Source: Paenibacillus sp. MAEPY2 (GTDB taxonomy: Bacteria > Bacillota > Bacilli > Paenibacillales > Paenibacillaceae). Taken from it: a stretch of DNA of 64,000 nucleotides. Below, piece after piece: positions 13,593 through 22,436 of the stretch. The notes beneath the pieces are model-generated. The model saw only the letters and a list, made by a program, of their open reading frames with translations, was not told the DNA's origin and ran no database searches. Position 1 is the first letter of the stretch. Each line of letters starts with the position of its first letter. The stretch covers positions 1 to 64,000 of the forward strand of contig NZ_AWUK01000030.1 in NCBI RefSeq assembly GCF_000499205.1, given 5' to 3'. The position numbers were made by a program, and so were the translations under genes.

Positions 13593-15478
13593 GTTCTAGC
13601 CCCCTTCTCATCCTGATCCTCCGGTTCAATATGCCAGCCATGATCATCATAGAGTGAACGCAGCGCCATCGATCCAAATGTAATCAGAAGTCCGACAATG
13701 ACTACAATATAATTGTTGAAAAGTCCGTTCATAAACGCATTGCCGAAATCATCCTTGCTGAACATCAGCCCAAGTCCGGCAATGAAAATCCCAACAGACA
13801 TGACAAACGGTAACGGAGTCGCGGACGGCATATGAATCGAACCTACAGGCTCGGCCGGTGTCATCTCCGTATGTCCTGCCATCTTTTCCTTCCAATACGC
13901 ATCAATTCCACGTACCAGTGGAGTCTGCTTGAAGTTGTATTCTGGCGGTGGAGAAGGAATGGACCATTCCAGTGTACGGCCATCTTCCCACGGATCATTC
14001 GGCGAATCAGCTGGTTTTCTCGTAGTGATCACGATGTTCACGAGGAACATGATCACCCCAACACCCATCAGGAACGCACCGACGGAGCTGACCAGATTCA
14101 ACAGGTCAAAATCCTGATTCGGTAAGTATGTAACGATCCGGCGCTGCATCCCCATCAGACCAAGGAAATGCTGTACAAAGAACGTTAATTGGAACCCGAT
14201 CATAAATGTCCAGAATGTCCATTTACCCAGTGTTTCGCTCAGCATGCGGCCGAACATCTTCGGCCACCAGTAATGCAGTCCCGCGAACAAGCCGAGTACC
14301 AGTCCACCAACGATAACGTAATGGAAATGGGCTACTACAAAGTACGTATCATGAAACTGGAAATCTGCTGGAGCAGATGCCAGCATGACTCCGGTAACAC
14401 CGCCCATAACGAAGGTCGGAACGAATCCAACGGCAAACAGGTTTGCCGCAGTAAAGCGAATCTGCCCGCCCCACATCGTAAAGAGCCAGTTAAATATTTT
14501 GATCCCTGTTGGTACAGCAATCAACATGGTTGAGATTGAGAACAACGCGTTCGCAACCGTACCGAGACCTGTTGTGAACATGTGATGCGCCCACACCATG
14601 AATCCCAGGAAGGCAATCAGTATGGTTGCAAACACCATGGAGCTGTAACCGAACAACCGTTTACGTGCAAAGGTTGGAATAACCTCTGAGATAATACCGA
14701 ATGCCGGCAAAATCAAAATGTATACTTCCGGGTGCCCGAAGATCCAGAAAATATGCTGCCAGAGTACCGGGTTACCGCCACCTGCAACATCGAAGAAATT
14801 GGCTCCCAGTATACGGTCAAACGTTAACAGTACAAGTCCTACAGTAACGGCAGGGAATGCAAAAAGGATAATGGCTGATGTAATAAATGTCGTCCAGGTA
14901 AACATCGGCATCCGCATATAGGACATTCCCGGTGCACGCATCGTAATGACGGTGGCGAGAAAGTTAATGCCCCCGATGAGTGTTCCGAGACCTGCTATCT
15001 GGAGACCGATCGTGTAAAAATCCACACCGTGCGTTCCACTGTACTCGCTGCCAGAGAGTGGCGTATACGAAGTCCAGCCCGCATCCGGTGCCCCTCCCAT
15101 AACCCAGCTCAGGTTCAGAAGCAGTCCGCCAAACAGAAACGTCCAGAAACCCAGAGCGTTAAGAAAAGGGAAAGCAACATCCCTCGCTCCAATCTGCAAA
15201 GGCACAACGGCATTCATAATAGCAAATATAATCGGCATGACACCAAGAAAAATCATCGTTGTTCCGTGCATCGTGATCAATTCGTTGAAGACTTGTGCCG
15301 ATACAAAATCATTCATCGGCTTCATCAGCTGAATCCGAATCAAAATGGCTTCAATACCGCCAATACCAAAGAAAAATCCACCCGCAACTAAATAGAGAAT
15401 TGCGATTTTTTTGTGATCGACGGTGGTGATCCAATCCATCAAGCCCCTGTACCGCTTGACGCTATGAGCATGAGCCAA
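13589..15478 (-). CDS. ctaD: Cytochrome c oxidase subunit I
   Basis: The catalytic subunit, 629 residues, with twelve core spans plus two or so extra C-terminal spans as in Bacillus caa3 oxidases. It carries the low-spin haem ligand in MHGTTM, the CuB ligand and Tyr-His crosslink in GHPEVY, further CuB ligands in VWAHHMF, and haem ligands in VAHFHYV. Glu in GHPEVY places it in the A-type (D and K channel) family. It reduces oxygen to water and pumps protons across the cytoplasmic membrane. It lies 32 nt behind ctaC. Confidence 0.97.
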   Translation of the reverse strand: MAHAHSVKRYRGLMDWITTVDHKKIAILYLVAGGFFFGIGGIEAILIRIQLMKPMNDFVSAQVFNELITMHGTTMIFLGVMPIIFAIMNAVVPLQIGARDVAFPFLNALGFWTFLFGGLLLNLSWVMGGAPDAGWTSYTPLSGSEYSGTHGVDFYTIGLQIAGLGTLIGGINFLATVITMRAPGMSYMRMPMFTWTTFITSAIILFAFPAVTVGLVLLTFDRILGANFFDVAGGGNPVLWQHIFWIFGHPEVYILILPAFGIISEVIPTFARKRLFGYSSMVFATILIAFLGFMVWAHHMFTTGLGTVANALFSISTMLIAVPTGIKIFNWLFTMWGGQIRFTAANLFAVGFVPTFVMGGVTGVMLASAPADFQFHDTYFVVAHFHYVIVGGLVLGLFAGLHYWWPKMFGRMLSETLGKWTFWTFMIGFQLTFFVQHFLGLMGMQRRIVTYLPNQDFDLLNLVSSVGAFLMGVGVIMFLVNIVITTRKPADSPNDPWEDGRTLEWSIPSPPPEYNFKQTPLVRGIDAYWKEKMAGHTEMTPAEPVGSIHMPSATPLPFVMSVGIFIAGLGLMFSKDDFGNAFMNGLFNNYIVVIVGLLITFGSMALRSLYDDHGWHIEPEDQDEKGART

Positions 15479-15510
15479 GGTAGTGTACCCCCTTCTTCGT
15501 CCTTGCTGTT

Positions 15511-16563
15511 CTATTCATAGTCCAATTTGTAGTTGGCCAGATATTCGGCAATTCCGTCGATTTCTTCATCCGTGAGTCCAAGGTCTTTCGGATTAGGCAT
15601 CGTATTGCCTGGCTTCACGGATTGTGGATCATGCAGCCATTCTTTCATGTTATCCAGCACCGGATTGCCTTCTTCCTGTCCTTCAACCTGGTTCAATAGA
15701 ATGCCTGCAACGGATTGCTTCCCGCCGATTCCCGTCAGGTTAGGCGCAACTGGCCCACCCTGATCGCCAACGGCGTGGCAAGAAAGGCAGTTCGTTTTGA
15801 ATTTCTCAGCCAATTGAGTGTCTTCCGGCAATACTGCCGGTGCTTTCATTTCGTTAACCCATTTGTCGAAAGATTCCTGACTGACCGCTTTTACCTTGAA
15901 TTCCATGAAGGCATGCGACCTGCCGCATAATTCAGCACATTTACCTCGGTAAACGCCTTCATTTGGCGCCGAGAAGCTGAACTTGTTAAGCGTTCCATCC
16001 GGGTTTGTGTCCATTTTACCCGCAAGTGACGGCACCCAGAAGGAGTGAAGCACGTCAGCGGTTTTCAATTCGAATGCGATTTTCTTTCCGGTCGGGATGA
16101 TGAGATCTTGAGCGGTGGTTACATCATATTGAGGATAAGTGAATTCCCACCAGTACTGATGTGAGGTGACTTTGACCTGAATTGCATTTTTGTCGTTGGA
16201 CAGATCTTCGCCTTGGGCAAAAATCGTTTTTACCGTCGGTACTGCCAGAACGATAACAAGCAACAACGGAATGGCTGTCCATATTACTTCCAGCTTGAAA
16301 TTACCTTCAACCTGTTCGGGCATTTCATTCTGCCCGGCTCGTCTGCGAAACCGGATAAGGACATAGGCGGCAATGGCAAATACAATGATGAGCACCACGA
16401 TCATAATCGCAATGGATAACTTCATCAGATCATATTGGCCTTGCGCCACAGGACCCTGAGGTTTCATTACCGACAAGTCTTCCCGCCCGCATGCGGATAG
16501 CAGCAAAGAGAACACCGCCAGCAAGGGGAGAATTCGCTTTGCAACCTGCCACTGTTTCATCAT
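15511..16563 (-). CDS. ctaC: Cytochrome c oxidase subunit II with fused cytochrome c
   Basis: A 350-residue lipoprotein (LSAC lipobox near residue 24) with two spans (about 40-65 and 85-110). A cupredoxin domain holds the CuA site (GKCAELCGRSHAFM, with the earlier H in DVLHSFW). A C-terminal cytochrome c domain follows (CLSCH haem site near 270, axial Met in GNTMPNP). The fusion makes this a caa3-type oxidase that carries its own electron donor. I start at the ATG pair at 16563, nearer to GGGGT, rather than an upstream ATG without a site. It is the first gene of ctaCDEFG-ctaM. Confidence 0.96.
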   Translation of the reverse strand: MMKQWQVAKRILPLLAVFSLLLSACGREDLSVMKPQGPVAQGQYDLMKLSIAIMIVVLIIVFAIAAYVLIRFRRRAGQNEMPEQVEGNFKLEVIWTAIPLLLVIVLAVPTVKTIFAQGEDLSNDKNAIQVKVTSHQYWWEFTYPQYDVTTAQDLIIPTGKKIAFELKTADVLHSFWVPSLAGKMDTNPDGTLNKFSFSAPNEGVYRGKCAELCGRSHAFMEFKVKAVSQESFDKWVNEMKAPAVLPEDTQLAEKFKTNCLSCHAVGDQGGPVAPNLTGIGGKQSVAGILLNQVEGQEEGNPVLDNMKEWLHDPQSVKPGNTMPNPKDLGLTDEEIDGIAEYLANYKLDYE

Positions 16564-16587
16564 TGATCTACCCCACTTTTTTAACAT

Positions 16588-17144
16588 TTTCGTAGATTTC
16601 CGTTTTCGCCCAAAATAAACTCAAATTAAGTTCATTTCAGCACGATACAGGTAATCCTGTCCGACATACAGAACGCTTACAAAAATAACGCTTCCACTAC
16701 TCCCGTCTTTTCCTGCTAAGGGCATGTCTGCGCATTCTTCCAATTCATTCTATATGGTTCAATCACTTATTAAATATAAGTTGAGGGTATGATTTTGTCA
16801 ATCTTTGGACACATGTTCACAAATTGTTCACTATATGTAAAAAACCGCACCACAACTTGATTTGTAACCGATTTCAGTTAAAAGTATTACTCTCTACTTT
16901 TGAAAAATTTTGCCAAATTTCGGTGATGAAATTGATTTTTTTGCCGATTTTTCTCACATTGAAAACATGCAGTATTATGCAAAAAAGAAAAGCATGCATC
17001 GGGTGATCTCCCTTATAGCTCCTGGAAGGAGCAGTGAAGCTCCATACCGCCTCCATTTAGAATCAGACGGTACGGAGCCTAAACCCATTGTATATCTCGA
17101 CACCGTTATGCAGCCCCACTACCAGCTTGCAAGTGACTCAGCAT
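16588..17144. other. Long upstream region of the cta operon
   Basis: No gene is supported. The cta promoter is at 16773-16801, leaving a leader of about 200 nt. Near 17039-17078 a stem of 11 bp (GCTCCATACCG with CGGTACGGAGC) follows the methionine aminopeptidase gene on the minus strand but lacks a T-run, so it may be a weak terminator. Confidence 0.5.
16773..16801 (-). promoter_or_regulatory. Promoter of the cytochrome oxidase operon
   Basis: On the minus strand a perfect TTGACA (16801-16796), a 17-nt spacer and TATATT (16778-16773) form a strong sigma-A promoter. The predicted start lies about 205 nt upstream of ctaC; the long leader could hold further control, but I see no defined element in it. 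Confidence 0.7.
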
Positions 17145-17906
17145 TCATGTTCCATCCGTCAGTATAAGAGGTCCATCCCCTGTGATAGCCACCGTATGCT
17201 CATACTGGACGCCCCAGCTTCCATCAACGGTTCTTACCGTCCAGCCGTCTTCATCCCATACAACCGCTCCAGAACTGCCTTTTGTAAATATGGGCTCGAT
17301 GGTAATAACCATGCCCTCTGTCAGCAGCATACCCGTTCTGCGTTTCCCGTAAGGAAGCACGTTTGGGGGTTCATGGATGTATTGACCAATGCCATGACCA
17401 ATGAGAGGCTTCACAATACCGTAACGATACATCTTCGCTGTCCGCTCAATCGCATTCCCGATATCCCCCAGCGTATTTCCTGGCACTGCCAGTGCTATCG
17501 CCTTATGAAGTGCCCTTTCCGTTCGCTTCATTAGCTTACGAATGGACCTGCGTTGTTCACCGATCCCATACGTCCATGCAGAGTCGGCAAGCCAGCCGTC
17601 TTTGTTCACTACCATATCAATCGTCACCACATCTCCTGTGGACAGTTCCCGGTCATCAGGGAAGCCGTGGCAAACCACTTCATTAACGGAGGCGCATGTA
17701 GCGTATGGATACCCTTTGTATCCCTTTTGCTCAGGTGTAGCTCCTCTTTCAGCCAAAAAAGCTTCCACCCGCTCGTTAATGTCACCTGTGGTTACACCAG
17801 GGGCGAGCCACTTTTCAATTTGTTCGTGACAGCTTCGCAGAATGCGTCCTGCTTCCCGCATGTAGCCAATCTCTTCTTTTGTTTTCAAAATAGGGTCCAC
17901 ATGCAT
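17145..17906 (-). CDS. map: Methionine aminopeptidase, type I
   Basis: A 253-residue metalloenzyme that removes the N-terminal methionine from nascent proteins. All five metal ligands are present: D97, D108, H171 (GHGIGQYIH), E204 (ITIEPI) and E236 (QYEHTV); H80 is the usual substrate-binding histidine. Length fits a type Ia enzyme without an N-terminal zinc extension. The start is ATG 17906 after AGGAAGG. It is not in a ribosomal protein or adk-secY context, so it is likely a second copy, as YflG is in Bacillus, but the window cannot show this. Confidence 0.95.
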   Translation of the reverse strand: MHVDPILKTKEEIGYMREAGRILRSCHEQIEKWLAPGVTTGDINERVEAFLAERGATPEQKGYKGYPYATCASVNEVVCHGFPDDRELSTGDVVTIDMVVNKDGWLADSAWTYGIGEQRRSIRKLMKRTERALHKAIALAVPGNTLGDIGNAIERTAKMYRYGIVKPLIGHGIGQYIHEPPNVLPYGKRRTGMLLTEGMVITIEPIFTKGSSGAVVWDEDGWTVRTVDGSWGVQYEHTVAITGDGPLILTDGT

Positions 17907-18054
17907 TCATCCTTCCTGCCATATGTGTACTTCCATGTATATGCAGCAGGAACGGAACAAAGCCCCCCAAAAGTGCAGCAGCTCGGAGGCTTATTCCAAT
18001 TACTCCTAGGGGACCCATTACCCATTAGAAATATAAACATATCATTTTCCAAAC

Positions 18055-18097
18055 AAAAAAAACCGCCTGCCGGAGCCTAATGCCCGGAGACGGTTCT
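18055..18097 (-). terminator. Terminator after the 62-residue protein gene
   Basis: On the minus strand the arms ACCGTCTCCGG and CCGGCAGGCGGT form a GC-rich stem and run directly into a TTTTTTTT tract. Confidence 0.8.
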
Positions 18098-18135
18098 ATT
18101 CATATCGGAACAGTATATTCAGAGTTGTGTGTGTT

Positions 18136-18324
18136 TCAGGACACGGAAGAATCCATCTTGACAAGCTCATGCTCGACCACAGAAGTCAATTCTTCCTCGT
18201 ATCCACCCGTAATCCGGTATTTTCTCACGTACTCCTTCACGAATTTTTTTGGATCTTTAGGACGGAAAATCCGAGTCATTTCCCTCAAACTTTCTTTGAC
18301 CTCATTGTGACCTTTCGTTGCCAT
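18136..18324 (-). CDS. Small hypothetical protein
   Basis: A 62-residue soluble, charged protein; unrecognised. The N-terminal half is basic (KESLREMTRIFRPKDPKKFVKEYVRKYR), the C-terminal half acidic (GGYEEELTSVVEHELVKMDSS). The start is ATG 18324 with GGGAGGG upstream, and a good terminator follows, so it is a genuine single-gene unit. Its upstream region is unusually long and has self-complementary segments. No membrane span or signal. Confidence 0.7.
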   Translation of the reverse strand: MATKGHNEVKESLREMTRIFRPKDPKKFVKEYVRKYRITGGYEEELTSVVEHELVKMDSSVS

Positions 18325-18720
18325 TGTAATTCCCTCCCAAAACGTTGAAAGTGAATGCTCCGTTTAGAGAATGCCGAATAAGTCTTAAATGCCATCCATG
18401 AAGTTGTGTGCGCGGCTCAAAGCAAGCTTTAGGTCGGGAACCCTGCTTAAGCAAGTACCTGACACTATAAATACCCGATATGATTCGGTATGAATCATAA
18501 TCTTATTGTAGCATATTCGGAAGTATCTTACGACTTGACAACTTTACCTAATATTTATAACGGTTTTTATGCCCAAAAAGTTTAATTCCGAATCATATGT
18601 AATAAATATGACACTTCTATACGGAATTAATATATCCAGCATAACACTCAACTATTCGGGGGATATTATCACGGACAACCCATACAGTTAAAATACTGGG
18701 ATCTAAGGAGGCGTTGTTTT
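18325..18720. other. Intergenic region with self-complementary segments
   Basis: This 396-nt region separates divergent small genes. It contains several inverted repeats: GATTCGGTATGAATC (18482-18496), GCTTAAGC inside CTGCTTAAGCAAG, and GGGAACCC. On the minus strand TACAAT near 18507 could be a -10, giving a leader of about 180 nt for the 62-residue gene. A TTGACA at 18535-18540 on the plus strand lacks a well-spaced -10. I cannot assign it to a known RNA class. Confidence 0.4.
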
Positions 18721-19002
18721 ATGGATCAGAAAGACAAAGAAATGCTGCCCCTTTCGCATGAAAAGGTGGAAGTGGACGGAATATACACCAACGAAGCTGG
18801 ACAAGAAGAGCATCTGCATCGCGGACAACACTTCCCGGCTGACCCTGTTCTCGGTAAGACCGAATGGGAACTGACGGAATTCGCTTTTGACAACCATCAC
18901 GAAGGTCGTACCGACGAACGTTTGGTTCCCAAAGAGAATGACATCGATAAGATTGGCAAGATTACCCATCCACGAAGACACTTTCAGCGTGGTGACCGTT
19001 AA
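18721..19002 (+). CDS. Small acidic hypothetical protein
   Basis: A 93-residue hydrophilic protein rich in Asp, Glu and His, with no cysteine or membrane span. The segment DGIYTNEAGQEEHLHRGQHFPADP resembles, loosely, the short YjzC-type motif (GIY, then L-x-x-G-x-x-FP), but I would not assign the family. A strong ribosome site (AAGGAGG) precedes ATG 18721, and a hairpin terminator follows. It is a single-gene unit; function unknown. Confidence 0.75.
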   Translation: MDQKDKEMLPLSHEKVEVDGIYTNEAGQEEHLHRGQHFPADPVLGKTEWELTEFAFDNHHEGRTDERLVPKENDIDKIGKITHPRRHFQRGDR

Positions 19003-19020
19003 GTTATATAATGAGGCGAG

Positions 19021-19063
19021 AAAGGGGCATGTTCCAGGGCAGCATTAGGAACATGTCCCTTTT
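19021..19063 (+). terminator. Terminator after the 93-residue protein gene
   Basis: The arms AAAGGGGCATGTTCC and GGAACATGTCCCTTT form a stem of about 15 bp with a 12-nt loop, ending in TTTTG on the plus strand. Confidence 0.75.
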
Positions 19064-19154
19064 GAATGAGCAAAGATACATTTCGTCCCATCCGGTTCAG
19101 TTCTGTCCCCCTTCCTCATAGCCTATATAAAAAGGACAAAGGAGGCTGGACCGG

Positions 19155-19493
19155 ATGTCCCCCATGAAATCATCAAGCGGTCTGGATGAAAATATTGCCG
19201 GCATGCTCTGTTATCTGTTCACTTTTGTAGGCGGAATCGTATTTCTGGCTGTAGAGAAACGCAGCCGTTTTGTTCTGTTTCATGCACTTCAATCCGTCAC
19301 GGTATTTGGCATCATCATGGTCGGTCATGTGCTATGTGCATTCCTCCCGCTGTTTGGCCCACTGCTGGCATCACTGTTGTCCCTGCTTGGCGTGGTGATC
19401 TGGCTTCTCATGGTGGTCACCAGTCTGCAAGGCAAATGGCTAAAGCTCCCTTGGGTCGGAGACTTTGCAGAGAACCAGATGCGGCATCTGTAA
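19155..19493 (+). CDS. DUF4870-type small membrane protein
   Basis: A 112-residue protein with three predicted membrane spans and the DUF4870/Tic20-like pattern: LDENIAGMLCYLFTFVGGIVFLAVEK, a short loop with RFVLFHALQS, then two further spans. Such proteins are common and uncharacterised in Bacillota. ATG 19155 follows AAAGGAGG. It stands alone, with a bidirectional terminator shared with the convergent purine permease gene. Confidence 0.85.
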   Translation: MSPMKSSSGLDENIAGMLCYLFTFVGGIVFLAVEKRSRFVLFHALQSVTVFGIIMVGHVLCAFLPLFGPLLASLLSLLGVVIWLLMVVTSLQGKWLKLPWVGDFAENQMRHL

Positions 19494-19582
19494 GATATAA
19501 CGTGTCTATCGGCTTTACCCCCAAAGTAATTCATCCCGTGAGTCAACATAATAATTCATCTTGTTTTTAAGCCAAAAAAAGC

Positions 19583-19630
19583 AAAAACACCGGATATCCT
19601 GCCCTTTCGAGCATGAGTTTCCGGTGTTTT
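19583..19630. terminator. Bidirectional terminator between convergent genes
   Basis: The arms AAAACACCGGA and TCCGGTGTTTT enclose about 25 nt. A/T tracts lie on both sides, so it can serve the DUF4870 gene (plus) and pbuX (minus). The rest of 19494-19808 shows nothing else. Confidence 0.75.
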
Positions 19631-19808
19631 GTTTATTATCCTCAATAACGATTCACAGCATAGATGATTCATCCCCTGAATCGTTCAAGTCGTTTATCTT
19701 TTTTATTCACAGCATTTATTATTCATGCCATGAGGAATTTGAAGTTAACATAACATACATATTGGATGCATTGAGGTAATGATAATGAGACAATTTCATC
19801 TTTACATT

Positions 19809-21170
19809 TTACGCCGACTTGCCATTATCCCCGAGGATAACATCCGCTTGTCGTTCTGCCATTTTGGCAGCTGTTGCTGGAGTACCCAGACCATTGAACA
19901 GCAAATTCATGAAAATAGCTGTAAAGCTACCTGCAATGATTCCGTTACCGAGCATAATCTGTGCCCAGTCCGGCGCACCTGCGAACAATTGAGGCACAAC
20001 CGTTACCCCCAGCCCCATACCTACAGAGCATGCGATGATGAACAGATTCTCATGGCGGTTCAGATCGACCTGACTGCCCAGAATACGAATACCAGACGAT
20101 ACTACCATACCGAACAATGCAACCATGGCCCCGCCAAGAACAGAACCTGGAACAAGCTGTGCGAGTGCCGCAATCTTCGGTACAAAGCCGATGACCACAA
20201 GCAGTCCGCCTGCTACAACGATCACATCACGCGTTTTGACCCGGGTCATCTGCACAAGCCCTACATTTTGAGAATAGGTCGTGTATGGAAACGAGTTAAA
20301 AATACCACCCAGTACTATCGCCAAGCCTTCTGCACGATATCCACGGGCCAGATCTTTGGAAGACAGGTCTTTATCCAAAATTTTGCCGAGAGCCATAAAT
20401 ACACCAGTGGATTCAGCCACGCTGACAATCGCCACCAGAATCATGGTCAGAATTGGTACAACCTCAAACGTTGGTTTACCAAAGTAGAACGGCTGCACAA
20501 CGTGGAACCAGCTCGCTTCGCGAATTGGCGCAAAGTTAACTTCACCCATAAGCCCTGCTGCCACGGTACCCACAAGAAGACCAATCAGCACTGAGATGGA
20601 ACGAACGAATCCTGTAGTAAACCTTGTCATCAGAATGATGAACAACAATACGCCGAAGCCGAGCAGAAGATGAACTCCACTGCCAAAATCTTCTGCGCCC
20701 TGGCCGCCGCCGAGATCGTTGAACGCTACCGGAATCAGGGTCAGACCAATAATGGTTACGACCGATCCGGTGACGACTGGCGGAAAGAGCCGAATCAATT
20801 TCCCAAAAATGCCCGAGAACAATACAACGAATATCCCTGACGCGATGATCGCACCATAGATGGCAGACACACCGCTCTTCATCCCGATTAAAATCATTGG
20901 GGATACGGCCTGGAATGCACAGCCAAGCATGACGGGCAGTCCCACTCCGAAGAAACGATTGCCCCATACCTGTAACAATGTTGCGACGCCACAGGCGAGC
21001 AGGTCAATCGCAATTAGGTAGGTCAATTGCTCCTGCGTAAAGCCAAGCGCCTTGCTGACGATAAGCGGAACAACAACGGCTCCTGCATACATCGCCAGCA
21101 CATGCTGGAGACCCAGGGAGAACGTTTTGATCGGATGCCGATGCCGCTGAAAAATACGTTCGCGTCCCAT
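19809..21170 (-). CDS. pbuX: Xanthine permease, NCS2 family
   Basis: A 453-residue nucleobase:cation symporter with 12-14 spans. Family signatures are LGLQHVLAMYAGAVVVPLIV at the N terminus, GCAFQAVSPMI, and MALFGMVVSSGIRIL near the end, plus the substrate-site region VAESTGVFMALGKI. Co-transcription with xpt and control by a guanine riboswitch point to xanthine rather than uracil. The start is ATG 21170, one base past the xpt stop (TAATATG), with GGAGGT 11 nt upstream inside the end of xpt. The protein imports xanthine for the phosphoribosyltransferase to use. Confidence 0.95.
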   Translation of the reverse strand: MGRERIFQRHRHPIKTFSLGLQHVLAMYAGAVVVPLIVSKALGFTQEQLTYLIAIDLLACGVATLLQVWGNRFFGVGLPVMLGCAFQAVSPMILIGMKSGVSAIYGAIIASGIFVVLFSGIFGKLIRLFPPVVTGSVVTIIGLTLIPVAFNDLGGGQGAEDFGSGVHLLLGFGVLLFIILMTRFTTGFVRSISVLIGLLVGTVAAGLMGEVNFAPIREASWFHVVQPFYFGKPTFEVVPILTMILVAIVSVAESTGVFMALGKILDKDLSSKDLARGYRAEGLAIVLGGIFNSFPYTTYSQNVGLVQMTRVKTRDVIVVAGGLLVVIGFVPKIAALAQLVPGSVLGGAMVALFGMVVSSGIRILGSQVDLNRHENLFIIACSVGMGLGVTVVPQLFAGAPDWAQIMLGNGIIAGSFTAIFMNLLFNGLGTPATAAKMAERQADVILGDNGKSA

Positions 21171-21171
21171 A

Positions 21172-21759
21172 TTAGATCGTGACCTCCTCGTCCGCAAACG
21201 TGACCTGTCCGTCGGAAAGTGCCCCGATGCGAACCAGCGATTCCACCCGGTATCCTGCTTCTTTCAGCAAGCGACCTCCTGGCTGGAACGCCTTCTCGAT
21301 AACGATGCCAATCCCAACCACTTCAGCGCCTACCTGCTCCACAATGCGGGCCAGACCAAAAGCTGCTTCACCATTTGCCAGGAAATCATCGATGATCAAT
21401 ACGCGGTCACCGGGCTGCATGAACTTCTTCGCAACTGTAATTTCATTCGTCTCCTGCTTGGTAAAGGAGTACACCTTCTCGACAAGAATGTCTTCGGTGA
21501 GCGTAAGTGATTTCTGCTTCCGTGCAAAAATAAGCGGCACGTTGAGTTCCAGTGCGGTCATGATGCCTGGTGCGATACCTGATGATTCAATGGTCAGTAC
21601 ACGTGTAATGTTCTCCCCTTCAAAACGACGGATGAACTCCTTGCCCACTTCCTTCATCAGAACCGGGTCCATCTGGTGGTTCAGGAACGAATCCACTTTG
21701 AGTACTTGCTCGGACAGAACAATGCCTTCCTGTATTACCTTGTCTTTTAACAATTGCAT
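21172..21759 (-). CDS. xpt: Xanthine phosphoribosyltransferase
   Basis: A 195-residue purine salvage enzyme converting xanthine and PRPP to XMP. The PRPP-binding loop is VLIIDDFLANGEAAFGL near residue 120, and the Xpt-specific N terminus (MQLLKDKVIQEG, LSEQVLKVDSFLNHQMDP) is complete. The start is ATG 21759 with AGGGGG upstream; the open frame extends 48 codons farther but that part is the leader with its terminator. First gene of xpt-pbuX; regulated by the guanine riboswitch at 22081-22147. Confidence 0.97.
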   Translation of the reverse strand: MQLLKDKVIQEGIVLSEQVLKVDSFLNHQMDPVLMKEVGKEFIRRFEGENITRVLTIESSGIAPGIMTALELNVPLIFARKQKSLTLTEDILVEKVYSFTKQETNEITVAKKFMQPGDRVLIIDDFLANGEAAFGLARIVEQVGAEVVGIGIVIEKAFQPGGRLLKEAGYRVESLVRIGALSDGQVTFADEEVTI

Positions 21760-21833
21760 CGTAATTCTTCCCCCTGTGCGCCCTCCCGTACAGAAGCCTG
21801 CATGACCATCGATCCGCTCGGTAAAAAAACAAA

Positions 21834-21887
21834 AAGCCCGCCTTTTTACACGCTGCGGAAGGACCGGAGACGGGAAAAGACGGACTT
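21834..21887 (-). terminator. Riboswitch-controlled terminator of xpt
   Basis: On the minus strand AAGTCCGTCTTTT pairs with AAAAGGCGGGCTT (two G-U pairs) and runs into a T-rich tract, about 75 nt before the xpt start. It is the expected expression platform for the upstream aptamer: guanine binding would favour this hairpin. Confidence 0.75.
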
Positions 21888-22080
21888 GTACGTATGTGGA
21901 CAAGCCGCATGGATACTGCGAGTGTAATGGAATGGAAAATCATGATTACAGGATGACTCAGAGCAAACCTCACTCAAAACTCCCTATCGAAATAGGAATA
22001 CGAAGCTGCCTGAACATTCTTTTTCAGACAAACTGCCCGAGAATCCTTTCTTTACATACCTTACAAACGTTGCAGATCTT

Positions 22081-22147
22081 TCCCGTAGTCCGATCATTCC
22101 GGTGATCGGGTAGAGACATGCAGGCCTATTCCTGCACATATACGAGT
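22081..22147 (-). ncRNA. Guanine-sensing purine riboswitch
   Basis: The minus strand carries the purine aptamer in order: P1 ACTCGTA (22147-22141) pairing with TACGGGA; P2 with the GGAATAGGC segment; the conserved GTCTCTACC; P3 loop CCGGAATGATCGG; and GACTACGG. The base equivalent to position 74 is C (GAC), which specifies guanine over adenine. It lies about 320 nt upstream of xpt with a terminator between. Class assignment is by motif match to the known xpt aptamer. Confidence 0.92.
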
Positions 22148-22436
22148 AACGGCATATTTAATTTTGTTGGCTCCATGATTCGTTACAATGTATGATCGCG
22201 AACCTGAATGTAAAAGTGTGAACAGAACTGATAATGTTAGAAGTATACCGAATCGGCGGCGTGAAATAAAGAAGTATTTTCATGGAAGTTGCGGAAACTT
22301 GTCTTAATTTGCATAAAAGGGATGATTGCTGCGTGTTTTTTATGTACAATATGAGGGCGGAAGCGTGTGTCCGAACGGAGAATCGATGGATACGCCGCCT
22401 GTATTTTGAGTTATTTGATAAAGGAGATTTGCAGAC
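22148..22436. other. Divergent upstream region of xpt and mscL
   Basis: The promoters for the riboswitch transcript (minus) and mscL (plus) must lie here, but I cannot single out a convincing pair. A minus-strand frame running through 22158-22886 is antisense to mscL and not a gene. Confidence 0.4.

Noticed and set aside
19779..20594. 271-codon plus-strand frame
   Set aside because: It lies antisense to the xanthine permease gene, whose conserved motifs and operon partner are clear; the plus-strand product is rich in Cys, His and Asn as expected of a shadow frame.
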